Assembly (NCBI RefSeq): GCF_000512205.2
Contig: NZ_CP006644.1
Coordinates: forward strand, 1,854,520 to 1,918,519
DNA from: Sphingomonas sanxanigenens DSM 19645 = NX02
GTDB taxonomy: Bacteria; Pseudomonadota; Alphaproteobacteria; Sphingomonadales; Sphingomonadaceae
DNA length: 64,000 nt
Direction of reading: 5' to 3'
Below the pieces are notes generated by a model. That model worked only from the letters and a program-made list of their open reading frames with translations. It was not told where the DNA came from and searched no databases. Both the position numbers and the translations under genes were made by a program. Positions 1 through 8,636 of the stretch are shown here, in pieces; position 1 is the first letter of the stretch; each line of letters begins with the position of its first letter.

Positions 1-884
1 GTCAGCCGCTCGTCCGCATCGACGCGCGCGATTATCAGGCGCAGGCCGCGCAGTCGCAGGCGCAGATCGACGTCGCGCGTGCCAATGCCGCCGGCATCGA
101 GGCGCAGATCGACGAGCAGCAGGCGACGATCGCGCAGGCACGCGCCGAACTCGCTTCAGCGCGGGCGGATGCGGCGTTCGCATCCGGTGAGGTCGCGCGC
201 TATACGCCGCTCGCCGAAAGCGGCGCCGAGACGCGCGAACGCCTGTCGACGCTGCGTAATCAGTCCAAGCAGGCGAACAGCCGGGTCGCTGCCGCGCGCG
301 CCGGCTTGGCCAGCGCCGAACGACGCGTCGGCACGCTGCGCGCGCAGGTCCGCCAGGCATTGGCGCAGGGTGAGGGTGCGCGGGCGCAGCTCGACGCCGC
401 CAACACCGATCTCGGTGCCACGATCATCCGCGCCTCGATCGACGGCCGGGTCGGCGACAAGACGGTGCGGCTCGGCCAGTTCGTCCAGCCAGCCACGCGG
501 ATGATGACGATCGTGCCGATGGACAAGATCTATATCACCGCAAATTTCAAGGAGACGCAGGTTGGGCTGATGCGCGCCGGCCAGCCGGTGATGGTTGAGG
601 TCGATGCGCTCCCCGGCGTCGAGATTCCGGGCAAGGTCGATAGCATATCGCCCGGCACGGGCGCGCAATTCTCTGTACTGCCGCCGCAGAACGCGACGGG
701 CAACTTCACCAAGATCGTGCAGCGCGTGCCGGTGCGCATCGCGATCAGCGCCGGGCCGCAGACGCGCGCGCTGCTTGTGCCGGGCATGTCGGTGGAGGTG
801 AGCGTCGATACCAGGTCCGCGCGCGACTCCGCAAAGCGCATGCGCGCGGAGCAGGAAAAGCACAACGAGCGGGCCGCGCGATGA
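1..884 (+). CDS. HlyD/EmrA-family membrane fusion protein, 5' end missing
   Basis: The reading frame is open from position 3 to the stop at 884, so the N-terminus (membrane anchor and first half of the lipoyl domain) lies outside the window. What remains is an alpha-helical hairpin rich in Ala, Gln and Arg (roughly the first 130 codons), the returning lipoyl half with the typical segment DLGATIIRASIDGRVGD, and a C-terminal beta-barrel. This order fits the periplasmic adaptor of a tripartite drug-efflux pump. The stop overlaps the start of the following EmrB-like transporter (ATGA at 881-884), and an outer-membrane factor follows, so all three parts of the pump are co-transcribed. The substrate cannot be read from the sequence. 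Confidence 0.93.
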   Translation, partial: QPLVRIDARDYQAQAAQSQAQIDVARANAAGIEAQIDEQQATIAQARAELASARADAAFASGEVARYTPLAESGAETRERLSTLRNQSKQANSRVAAARAGLASAERRVGTLRAQVRQALAQGEGARAQLDAANTDLGATIIRASIDGRVGDKTVRLGQFVQPATRMMTIVPMDKIYITANFKETQVGLMRAGQPVMVEVDALPGVEIPGKVDSISPGTGAQFSVLPPQNATGNFTKIVQRVPVRIAISAGPQTRALLVPGMSVEVSVDTRSARDSAKRMRAEQEKHNERAAR

Positions 885-2452
885 GCGCCGCGGCCGCTGA
901 TGCCGGCCGCGTGACCGCCGCGCAGCCCGCACCCGAACGCGCCGACGCAGCCGCGTGGATGGCGGTCGCGGCAGGCAGCCTCGGCGCGATGATGGCAACG
1001 CTCGACATCTCGATCGTCAATTCCGCGCTGCCCACGATCCAGGGTGAGATCGGCGCGAGCGGCACCGAGGGCACCTGGATCGCAACCTCCTATCTGGTCG
1101 CCGAGATCGTCATCATCCCGCTCGCCGCCTGGCTGGAGCGGGTGCTGGGGCTCAGGACGTTCCTACTGATCGCGGCGACATTGTTCACCGGCTTCTCGAT
1201 GGTGTGCGGGATCGCCACCAACCTGACGGTGATGATCATCGGCCGGGTGGGGCAGGGCTTCACCGGCGGCGCGCTGATCCCGACGGCGATGACGATCATC
1301 GCCACGCGCCTGCCGAGGTCACAGCAGCCGATCGGCACGGCGCTGTTCGGCGTCACCGCGATCCTGGGGCCCGTGCTCGGGCCGCTGATCGGCGGTTGGC
1401 TGACGGAGAATGTCAGCTGGCACTATGCCTTCTTCCTCAACCTGCCGGTGGGCATGGTGCTCGTCACCCTGCTGCTGGTCGGCCTGCCGCATCGGAAATC
1501 GCACCTCTCCGAACTGCTGCGGGCGGATTGGCTGGGCATCGCAGGCCTCGCGCTCGGGCTCGGCGGCCTTACCGTGGTGCTGGAGGAGGGGCAGCGCGAG
1601 CAATGGTTCCAGAGCCGGGAGATCATCGAATTGTCGATCGTCGCGGCGGTGGGCTTCGTCCTGCTGTTCGCCGGCCAGTTCGTTTCGGAGCGGCCGGTGA
1701 TCCGGTTGAAACTGCTGCTCGATCGTCAGTTCGGATCGGTCGTGCTGATGGGCATCGTGCTGGGCATGGTGCTGTATGGCACCGCCTTCGTGATCCCGCA
1801 GTTCCTTGCCTCGATCGCCAACTACAATGCGCTGCAATCGGGGCAGATCGTGCTGGTATCGGGGATACCGAGCCTGTTGCTGATGCCCTTCACGCCGTTC
1901 CTGATCAAGCGGGTCGATATCCGCATCGCGGTAACGTGCGGCATGCTGATCATGGCGGCGAGCTGCTGGGTGGATACCGCGCTCAATGCCAATGCCACGG
2001 GCGGCGACTTCATCGAATCGCAGCTCCTGCGCGGTGTCGGGTCGATCCTGACCTTCCTGTTCCTGAACCAGGCGGCGATCGCCGCAGTGAGCCGGGAGGA
2101 AGCGGGCGACGCCGCCGGGCTGTTCAACGCCGCGCGCAACCTCGGCGGGTCGCTGGCACTGGCCGGCATCGCGACTGTGCAGGATCAGCGCGTGTGGTTG
2201 CACAGCCGCCGTATCGAGGAGACGCTGAACGCCAATTCGCAGCGTGTTCAGGAGTATATCTCCAGCCTCGGCGACGCGCTCGGCGGGCCTGCGGCGGCGC
2301 TGCGATCGCTGGCCGGAACGATCGAGCGCGATGCGCTGGTGATGACCTACAACGATATCTTCTGGCTGCTGGCGATGGGCATCCTCATCGTCCTGCCGCT
2401 CGTCCTGTTCCTGCGTCCGCTGCCCCAGGGGCAGTCGGTCTCGATGCATTGA
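881..2452 (+). CDS. DHA2-family MFS drug transporter (EmrB/QacA type)
   Basis: This is a 523-residue inner-membrane transporter with many hydrophobic helices, the size expected for a 14-helix DHA2 (EmrB) antiporter. The family hallmark LDISIVNSALPTI sits in the first helix, and LGPVLGPLIGG resembles the antiporter motif C. Proton-driven export of drugs or other amphipathic compounds across the inner membrane, into the adaptor encoded just upstream, is the known role of the family. Its start overlaps the adaptor stop by four bases, and the outer-membrane lipoprotein gene begins 11 bases after its stop, which supports one EmrAB-TolC-like operon. Specificity is unknown. Confidence 0.95.
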   Translation: MSAAAADAGRVTAAQPAPERADAAAWMAVAAGSLGAMMATLDISIVNSALPTIQGEIGASGTEGTWIATSYLVAEIVIIPLAAWLERVLGLRTFLLIAATLFTGFSMVCGIATNLTVMIIGRVGQGFTGGALIPTAMTIIATRLPRSQQPIGTALFGVTAILGPVLGPLIGGWLTENVSWHYAFFLNLPVGMVLVTLLLVGLPHRKSHLSELLRADWLGIAGLALGLGGLTVVLEEGQREQWFQSREIIELSIVAAVGFVLLFAGQFVSERPVIRLKLLLDRQFGSVVLMGIVLGMVLYGTAFVIPQFLASIANYNALQSGQIVLVSGIPSLLLMPFTPFLIKRVDIRIAVTCGMLIMAASCWVDTALNANATGGDFIESQLLRGVGSILTFLFLNQAAIAAVSREEAGDAAGLFNAARNLGGSLALAGIATVQDQRVWLHSRRIEETLNANSQRVQEYISSLGDALGGPAAALRSLAGTIERDALVMTYNDIFWLLAMGILIVLPLVLFLRPLPQGQSVSMH

Positions 2453-2463
2453 GGCTTTGGCTG

Positions 2464-3915
2464 ATGCGTAGATATGTTTCGCTTGCTGTGCTGGCCGCGC
2501 TCGCCGGTTGCACCGTGGGGCCGGACTACAAGGGCCCCGAATCCGCGGGCGCGGTGGCACCGCCGGCGCGCTTCAGCCGTGCCGATGCTGCCGCACAGGT
2601 GGCGGCACCCGGCGCGGCCGACTGGTGGACGGGCTTCGGCGATCCCGTGCTCGACGATCTGGAACGGCGGGCGCTGGCCGCCAACCCCGATCTCGGCGTC
2701 GCGCAGGCACGGCTGCGGCAGGCGCGCGCGGCGCTGCGGCTCGAGCGTGCCGACGGGCTGCCAAATGCCAATGCGCAGGCGATGGGCGTGTTCGCCAAGC
2801 TTCCCGGCGTCGATCTGGGCAGCGGGAGCGGCGGCGAATCCGCGGAGATCGACAGCGACGTCCAGTTCTACAATCTCGGGTTCGATGCGAGCTGGGAGGT
2901 CGATCTGTTCGGCGGCCATCGCCGTCAACTGGAGGCGGCGCGCGCCTCGATCGGCACGGCCGCGGCGAACCTCGCCGATGCGCAGGTCAGCCTGACCGCG
3001 GAGGTCGCGCAGGCCTATATCAACCTCCGTGATCGCCAGCACCGCATCACCCTCGCGCGCCGGTCCGCCGACATGCAGCGCAGGATGCTGGTACTGACCG
3101 AACAGCGCCAGGCCGCCGGTACCGCCTCCGAATTGCAGGTGGAGCAACTGCGCGGGCAGGTGGAACAGAGCGACGCCGCAGTGCTGCCGCTCAACGCCGA
3201 ACGCGATGCCTATCTCAACGCGCTGGCGGTGCTGGTGGGCGAGGCGCCGGGCGCGCTCGATGCGCTGCTGACCGCGCCGGGCGCAGTGCCGCTGCCGCCG
3301 GAAGCGGTGCCGGTCGGCGATCCGGCCGCATTGATCGCGCGCCGGCCCGACGTGCGCGCCGCCGAGCGCCTGCTCGCGCAGCGCACCGCGCAGATCGGCA
3401 CGGCCAAGGCGGCGGCGCTGCCGCGGATCAGCTTCATGGGGCTGATCGGCATCGGCGGTACCAATCCCGGCGACACGCTCGATCCCGACAACCTTGCCGC
3501 GCTCGCCATCCCGCAGCTCTCCTGGAACGTGCTGGACTTCGGCCGTAACGCGGCAAGGATCGGCCAGGCGGAAGGGGTGCGTGACGAGGCGGCGGCGCAG
3601 TATCGCAGCGCCGTACTGAGTGCGCTGCAGGACGCCGAGGATGCTTTGTCCCGTTTCGGCGCGCGCCGCCAGACCGTCGCGAGTGCGGCACGCAGCAAGG
3701 TAACTGCCGAGCGCACCGCGGCGCTGATGCGCAAGCGCTATGCGGGCGGAACCGTCACCTTGATCGACACGCTGGATGCCGATCGTCAGGCTGTCGCGGC
3801 CGATCAGTCTCTGATCCAGGCGAAGGCAGCGATGACGGCGGACTATGTGGCGCTGCAGAAGGCGCTGGGGCTGGGTTGGGCACCGGCGGACGAAAAGGCG
3901 CAGGCCGGCCGCTGA
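2464..3915 (+). CDS. Outer-membrane efflux lipoprotein, NodT family
   Basis: The 483-residue product starts at ATG 2464. This start gives a lipoprotein signal (MRRYVSLAVLAALAGC) with lipidation at the Cys; the frame stays open far upstream, but that part only shadows the transporter gene. Two repeated OEP domains follow, with the typical motifs ADWWTGFGDPVLDDLERRAL near the N-terminus and ARRPDVRAAERLLA mid-protein. The family forms trimeric outer-membrane channels (OprM/NodT). It completes the tripartite pump encoded by the two preceding genes. A second NodT-type gene at 44,127 belongs to a different, ABC-type exporter. Confidence 0.94.
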   Translation: MRRYVSLAVLAALAGCTVGPDYKGPESAGAVAPPARFSRADAAAQVAAPGAADWWTGFGDPVLDDLERRALAANPDLGVAQARLRQARAALRLERADGLPNANAQAMGVFAKLPGVDLGSGSGGESAEIDSDVQFYNLGFDASWEVDLFGGHRRQLEAARASIGTAAANLADAQVSLTAEVAQAYINLRDRQHRITLARRSADMQRRMLVLTEQRQAAGTASELQVEQLRGQVEQSDAAVLPLNAERDAYLNALAVLVGEAPGALDALLTAPGAVPLPPEAVPVGDPAALIARRPDVRAAERLLAQRTAQIGTAKAAALPRISFMGLIGIGGTNPGDTLDPDNLAALAIPQLSWNVLDFGRNAARIGQAEGVRDEAAAQYRSAVLSALQDAEDALSRFGARRQTVASAARSKVTAERTAALMRKRYAGGTVTLIDTLDADRQAVAADQSLIQAKAAMTADYVALQKALGLGWAPADEKAQAGR

Positions 3916-3968
3916 TCGCTGCTGCCGGGCGTTAACGCTTTGCGTCGCGGGATGCGCTAAAAGGGCGC

Positions 3969-5780
3969 ATGCGGCTCGCGACGATCATCAACCTCGCTTA
4001 TGGTGCCACCGTCCTGCTGACGCTCGCGTCGGGCACCACGATGTTGCTCGCGTCGAACGCGCTGGATCGTGAGCGCGCAGCGGTCGCGCAGCGTGAGCAG
4101 CTCGATCGGGCGAGCGCGGACCTCGGCAAGGACGCCCTCGTGCTCAGCGAGCATGCCCGCCAATATATCATCACCGGCCATGCCGCCGATCTCGAGGCCT
4201 ATGATCGCGAATTCGCACGGTTGCGCGCGGATGAGAGCCGCATCCGCAAGCTGGGCGATGCCGGCGCCGGGGTGGACGAGATCGGGGCGGTGCTCGATGC
4301 GATGCGCCTGGCCGAAACCCTGCATGACGAACAGCGGACAGCGATAGACGCCCAACGATCGGGCAATGAGACGCAAGCCCGCGCGATCGTCTTCGGTGCG
4401 CCCTATGAGCGGCAGCTCGATCGCGTCGAGGAGCAGGTCGACCGCTTCCAGGACCGGCTTAACCGCAGAATCGATGCCGATGTCGGCCAAGCCACCGGCA
4501 TCGCGCGCCTTTGGCGGACGACGTCGGCAATCGTGCTCGTCGCCACCGGCCTGCTGTTCGTCTTCGTGCTCGCCTTCGTCATCCGGCTGCGGGTGCTGCG
4601 GCCGGTGGTGCGGCTGAGCGACGTCGTCACGCGGCTCGCCGCGCAGGATTACGCTGCGGAGATGCCTGCGACCGATCAGATCGACGAGATCGGCGACATG
4701 GCGCATGCGATCCGCGTCTTCCGCGAGAACGGCCTCGAACGCCAGCGGCTGGAGGAGGAAGCGAAGGACGACCGGGCGACGCGCGACCTGCTGTCGCGCA
4801 TGATGCAACGGCTGCAGGGCGCGGACACGATGCGGGACCTGACCGAGGTGGTGCAGCGCTTCGTGCCCGAGATCGTCCAGGGTATGTCGGGAATCCTCTA
4901 TCTGCACGATCGTCATCGCAACGCGATGGTCGAGCGCTGCCGCTGGAAGCTGCCGCGGCATTCACGCTCCGAGTTCACACCGATAGCCTGCTGGGCGCTG
5001 CGCCGCGGATCGAGCCATCGGCCTGAAGGCGCGATGATCGACGTGCCCTGCGACCATCTCGACCGAATCCCGGGCGCGATTGTCAACAGCATCTGTCTGC
5101 CGCTGATCGCGCAGCGTGAAGCATTGGGTCTGCTCTATTTCGAGCCGATCGCCGATGCGGGTGAACGATCCGCGACCCCGGAAACCTACATGCAGATGCT
5201 CGCGGAAAACATCAGCCTCGCGGTCGCCAGCCTCAGGCTGCGCGACGCGCTGCGCGAAATGGCGATGGCGGATCCGCTGACGGGTCTCGCCAACCGGCGC
5301 CAGTTGGATACGATGCTGGATCTGCTGCTGGCCGAGTCCGAGCGGAGCGGCCAGACGGTGAGCGCGGTGATGCTCGACGTCGACCATTTCAAGCGCTTCA
5401 ACGACATGTTCGGGCATGACGCCGGGGATCTCGTGCTGCGGGAAGTGGGGGCGGTGTTGCGCGATGCCGTCCACGATGGCGGGTTGGCCTTTCGCTATGG
5501 CGGTGAGGAATTCCTGCTGGTGCTGCCCGCCGTCGGCACGTCGGGCGCGATCGACCTTGCCGAGCAGATCCGGCAACGCATCGCCGCGCTGCATCTCGTC
5601 CATGACGGACGCCCGCTGGGGGCGGTGACTGCCTCGATCGGCGTCGCCAACACGCCCGATCATGTCGCCGGTGGCCGTCTCGTGCGCGCGGCGGATGCTG
5701 CGCTGCTGCATGCCAAGCAGCACGGTCGCGATCGGGTGATCGTTGCCGTCCGCGACGGCGAGGAAGAGGACGCCGCCTGA
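3969..5780 (+). CDS. Membrane-bound diguanylate cyclase (HAMP-GAF-GGDEF)
   Basis: The 603-residue protein has a membrane helix near residues 8-30, a helical periplasmic sensor region, a second helix around 178-202, a HAMP linker (RPVVRLSDVVTRLAAQDY), a GAF-like domain (about 275-420) and a C-terminal GGDEF domain with the active signature RYGGEEF. The expected activity is synthesis of cyclic di-GMP from two GTP on the cytosolic side. The RxxD product-inhibition site that normally lies just before the signature is replaced by HDGG, so feedback inhibition may be absent. The gene stands alone between the efflux operon and a symporter gene; the signal sensed is unknown. Confidence 0.92.
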   Translation: MRLATIINLAYGATVLLTLASGTTMLLASNALDRERAAVAQREQLDRASADLGKDALVLSEHARQYIITGHAADLEAYDREFARLRADESRIRKLGDAGAGVDEIGAVLDAMRLAETLHDEQRTAIDAQRSGNETQARAIVFGAPYERQLDRVEEQVDRFQDRLNRRIDADVGQATGIARLWRTTSAIVLVATGLLFVFVLAFVIRLRVLRPVVRLSDVVTRLAAQDYAAEMPATDQIDEIGDMAHAIRVFRENGLERQRLEEEAKDDRATRDLLSRMMQRLQGADTMRDLTEVVQRFVPEIVQGMSGILYLHDRHRNAMVERCRWKLPRHSRSEFTPIACWALRRGSSHRPEGAMIDVPCDHLDRIPGAIVNSICLPLIAQREALGLLYFEPIADAGERSATPETYMQMLAENISLAVASLRLRDALREMAMADPLTGLANRRQLDTMLDLLLAESERSGQTVSAVMLDVDHFKRFNDMFGHDAGDLVLREVGAVLRDAVHDGGLAFRYGGEEFLLVLPAVGTSGAIDLAEQIRQRIAALHLVHDGRPLGAVTASIGVANTPDHVAGGRLVRAADAALLHAKQHGRDRVIVAVRDGEEEDAA

Positions 5781-5897
5781 CGCCGCATGACGCCGCTGTT
5801 CGGCGATGCATCCTTGGCACTGGACGCGGACGACGCCTTCGCCTTTGATGCGCCGCAACAGACCTGACCGATGGGCCAGGGCACAGAGGAGAGATGC

Positions 5898-7583
5898 GTG
5901 GCGACTGTCGACGAAAGCCTGGCGAACAAGGATGGCGAGCCGCGCCATCATGCCGCGACGCAAAACGAGAAACTGGTCATCGCCGCCTCGTCGTTGGGCA
6001 CCGTGTTCGAATGGTATGATTTCTACCTCTACGGCCTCCTCGCCACCCACATCTCCGCGCAGTTCTTTTCAGGCGTCGACGAGACCACCGCCTTCATCTT
6101 CGCACTCGCCGCGTTTGCCGCAGGCTTCGCGGTGCGGCCGTTCGGTGCGCTGGTGTTCGGGCGGATCGGCGATCTGGTCGGGCGCAAGAACACATTCCTC
6201 GTGACCATGGCGATCATGGGGCTTTCCACCTTCGCGGTCGGCCTGTTGCCGGCTTACGGAACGATCGGCGTCGCCGCGCCGATCATCCTGGTGATCATGC
6301 GGTTGGCGCAGGGGCTGGCGCTGGGCGGTGAATATGGCGGTGCCGCGACCTACGTCGCCGAGCATGCACCCAACAACAAGCGGGGTCTCTACACGAGCTG
6401 GATCCAGACCACCGCCACCTTCGGCCTGTTCGCGGCGCTGCTGGTGGTGATCGGCTTCCGCTTCGCGGTGGGGGAGGAGGCGTTCGCGGCCTGGGGCTGG
6501 CGTCTGCCTTTCCTCGTGTCGATCCTGCTGCTCGGCGTTTCGATGTGGATTCGGCTGCAGCTCAACGAAAGCCCGGTTTTCCAGAAGATGAAGGATGAGG
6601 GCACCACGTCCAAGGCGCCGCTCACCGAGGCGTTCGGCCAGTGGCGCAACCTGCGCTGGGTGCTGATCGCGCTGTTCGGCGCGGTCGCGGGGCAGGCGGT
6701 GGTCTGGTACGCGGGCCAGTTCTACGCCCTGTTCTTCCTCGAAAAGACGCTGCGTCTGGATGGCGCCACCGCCAACATCCTCGTCGCGGTCGCGCTGGCG
6801 CTGGCGACGCCCTTCTTCGTGCTGTTCGGCTGGCTGTCGGACAAGATCGGCCGCAAGCCGATCATCCTCACCGGCTGCGCGCTGGCGGCGCTTGCCTATT
6901 TCCCGCTGTTCGGCGCACTGACCGACGCCGTCAACCCGGCGCTGGCGCGGGCGCAGGCATTGGCGCCCGTCACCATCGTCGCCAATGCCGATGAATGTGC
7001 TTTCCAGTTCGATCCGGTCGGCAAGAACAAGTTCGAAGGCTCGAGCTGCGACATCGCCAAGGCCTTCATGGCGAAGACCGGCATCAGCTATGCCAACCAG
7101 CCGGCGCCCGCGGGCGAACCGGCGACGGTGCGGGTGGGGACGACCCCGTTCACGGTGCCCACGCCGGCGGGCCTCTCTCCCGAGGCGCGCAGGGCGGCGA
7201 TCGCCGATTTCCAGACACGGCTGGGGGAGGCGCTGGCGGCGGTCGGCTACCCGCCCGCCGCCGACCCGGCGCAGATCGACCGGGTGAAGGCGATCGCTGT
7301 GCTCTGGGCGCTCGCGATGCTGGTGACGATGGTCTACGGCCCGATCGCGGCGATGCTGGTCGAACTCTTCCCCAGCCGCATCCGCTACACCGCGATGTCG
7401 CTGCCCTATCATATCGGCAATGGCTGGTTCGGCGGTTTCCTGCCGACCACCGCCTTCGCGATGGTCGCGGCGACCGGGGATATCTATTATGGCCTCTGGT
7501 ATCCGGTGGTGATTGCCGCGGCGACGGTCGTGATCGGGCTCATCTTCCTGCCGGAGACGTTCCGGCGGGATATCGACCAGTAA
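5898..7583 (+). CDS. MHS-family MFS metabolite:H+ symporter with a large extra loop
   Basis: A 561-residue product is predicted from GTG 5898, chosen because an AGAGGAGAG ribosome-binding site sits five bases upstream; an in-frame ATG at 5871 is the alternative. The opening SSLGTVFEWYDFYLYG and later GALVFGRIGDLVGRK are hallmarks of the ProP/KgtP/ShiA (MHS) group, which import organic acids, betaines or similar metabolites with protons. Between two late helices lies a polar insert of roughly 120 residues with two Cys (DECAFQFDP and EGSSCD), predicted outside the membrane. The insert is much longer than in ProP itself. The substrate cannot be assigned. The gene ends at a bidirectional hairpin shared with the convergent ldhA. 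Confidence 0.92.
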   Translation: MATVDESLANKDGEPRHHAATQNEKLVIAASSLGTVFEWYDFYLYGLLATHISAQFFSGVDETTAFIFALAAFAAGFAVRPFGALVFGRIGDLVGRKNTFLVTMAIMGLSTFAVGLLPAYGTIGVAAPIILVIMRLAQGLALGGEYGGAATYVAEHAPNNKRGLYTSWIQTTATFGLFAALLVVIGFRFAVGEEAFAAWGWRLPFLVSILLLGVSMWIRLQLNESPVFQKMKDEGTTSKAPLTEAFGQWRNLRWVLIALFGAVAGQAVVWYAGQFYALFFLEKTLRLDGATANILVAVALALATPFFVLFGWLSDKIGRKPIILTGCALAALAYFPLFGALTDAVNPALARAQALAPVTIVANADECAFQFDPVGKNKFEGSSCDIAKAFMAKTGISYANQPAPAGEPATVRVGTTPFTVPTPAGLSPEARRAAIADFQTRLGEALAAVGYPPAADPAQIDRVKAIAVLWALAMLVTMVYGPIAAMLVELFPSRIRYTAMSLPYHIGNGWFGGFLPTTAFAMVAATGDIYYGLWYPVVIAAATVVIGLIFLPETFRRDIDQ

Positions 7584-7587
7584 GGAA

Positions 7588-7615
7588 ATTCCCCTCCCGC
7601 AAGCGGGAGGGGAAT
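7588..7615. terminator. Bidirectional hairpin between convergent genes
   Basis: A 12-bp perfect stem (ATTCCCCTCCCG, loop CAAG, CGGGAGGGGAAT) lies between the stop of the symporter (7583) and the stop of the convergent ldhA (7621). A-rich and T-rich ends flank the stem, so it can serve both directions. Confidence 0.75.
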
Positions 7616-7620
7616 GCCCG

Positions 7621-8631
7621 CTACGCCCGCAGCATCGCCGTGCCGACCGCATTCCTCAGCACCCGGCCCGCCGCGAAATCACTGACGTTTTCGAGGGTCG
7701 TCGCCGCAATCGCCTGCAGCGCCTCCTCGGTCAGAAATGCCTGGTGCCCGGTGATCAGCACATTGGGAAAGGTCAGCAGCCGCTGGAACACATCGTCCTG
7801 GACGATCTCGTTGGAAAGATCCTCGAAGAACAGGTCAGCCTCCTGCTCATAAACGTCGAGCGCGACGCCGCCGATGCGGCCGCTCTTGAGCCCGTCGATC
7901 AGCGCGGCCGTGTCGATCAGCGCGCCGCGGCTGGTGTTGACGAGAATCAGCCCGGGCTTTGCCCGCGCGATTGCCTCGGCGTCGACGATGTGGTGCGTCT
8001 CTGGGGTCAGCGGGCAGTGCAATGTGAGGATCTCGGCCGCGCCGATCACCTCGGCGGGCGAGCGATACGCGACGCCGATCGCCACGAGCTCCGGATCCTC
8101 GACGACGTCCGCCGCGAGCACGCGGCAGCCGAAACCGAGCCGCAGCGTGCGGGCGACCAGCGCGCCGATCCGGCCGGTGCCGATCACCCCGGCGGTGCGG
8201 CCGTGAAGATTGCGCCCGATCAGCCCGTCCAGCGCGAAATTATTGTCGCGTACCCGTGCCCAGGCGCGGGGGATGTGGCGGTCCAGCGCGAGCAGCAGTG
8301 CGATGGTGAATTCCGAAACCGCATGCGGCGAGTAAGCGGGCACGCGCGCAACCGCGATATCCAGTCGCTCGGCGGTCCGCAGATCGACATTGTTGAAGCC
8401 GGCGCAGCGCAACGCGACCAGCTTGGTGCCGCCTCGCGCCAACCGCGCGAGCACGTCCGCGTCGAGGCGGTCGTTGACGAAGGCGCAGACCGCCGGAAAT
8501 CCGTCGGCGAGCGTGGCCGTGGCGGAGTCGAGCCGTGGTTCGAAGAACGTCAGGTCATGGCTGTGCGCGGCATTTGCGGCGGTCAGGAACTGACGATCAT
8601 AGGGTTTCGTGCCGAAGATCGCGACGTGCAT
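7621..8631 (-). CDS. ldhA: D-lactate dehydrogenase (2-hydroxyacid dehydrogenase family)
   Basis: The 336-residue NAD-dependent enzyme interconverts pyruvate and D-lactate. The Rossmann motif GTGRIG, catalytic Arg in NTSRGALID, the D-LDH-type segment DVYEQEADLFFEDLS with its catalytic Glu, and the catalytic His in ITGHQAFLTEEAL are all present. ATG 8631 is preferred because GAGGA lies nine bases upstream; a TTG nine bases further upstream keeps the same frame. The gene lies five bases downstream of the stop of the HEXXH protein gene on the same strand. D-lactate formation is a fermentative outlet, which fits the low-oxygen genes found further along, but physical linkage is distant. Confidence 0.93.
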   Translation of the reverse strand: MHVAIFGTKPYDRQFLTAANAAHSHDLTFFEPRLDSATATLADGFPAVCAFVNDRLDADVLARLARGGTKLVALRCAGFNNVDLRTAERLDIAVARVPAYSPHAVSEFTIALLLALDRHIPRAWARVRDNNFALDGLIGRNLHGRTAGVIGTGRIGALVARTLRLGFGCRVLAADVVEDPELVAIGVAYRSPAEVIGAAEILTLHCPLTPETHHIVDAEAIARAKPGLILVNTSRGALIDTAALIDGLKSGRIGGVALDVYEQEADLFFEDLSNEIVQDDVFQRLLTFPNVLITGHQAFLTEEALQAIAATTLENVSDFAAGRVLRNAVGTAMLRA

Positions 8632-8636
8632 GATGA

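Noticed and set aside
5787-5867. A 26-codon frame starting ATG 5787 between the GGDEF and symporter genes, rich in Asp and Ala.
   Set aside because: No ribosome-binding site and no overlap or coupling; too short to support without conservation data.
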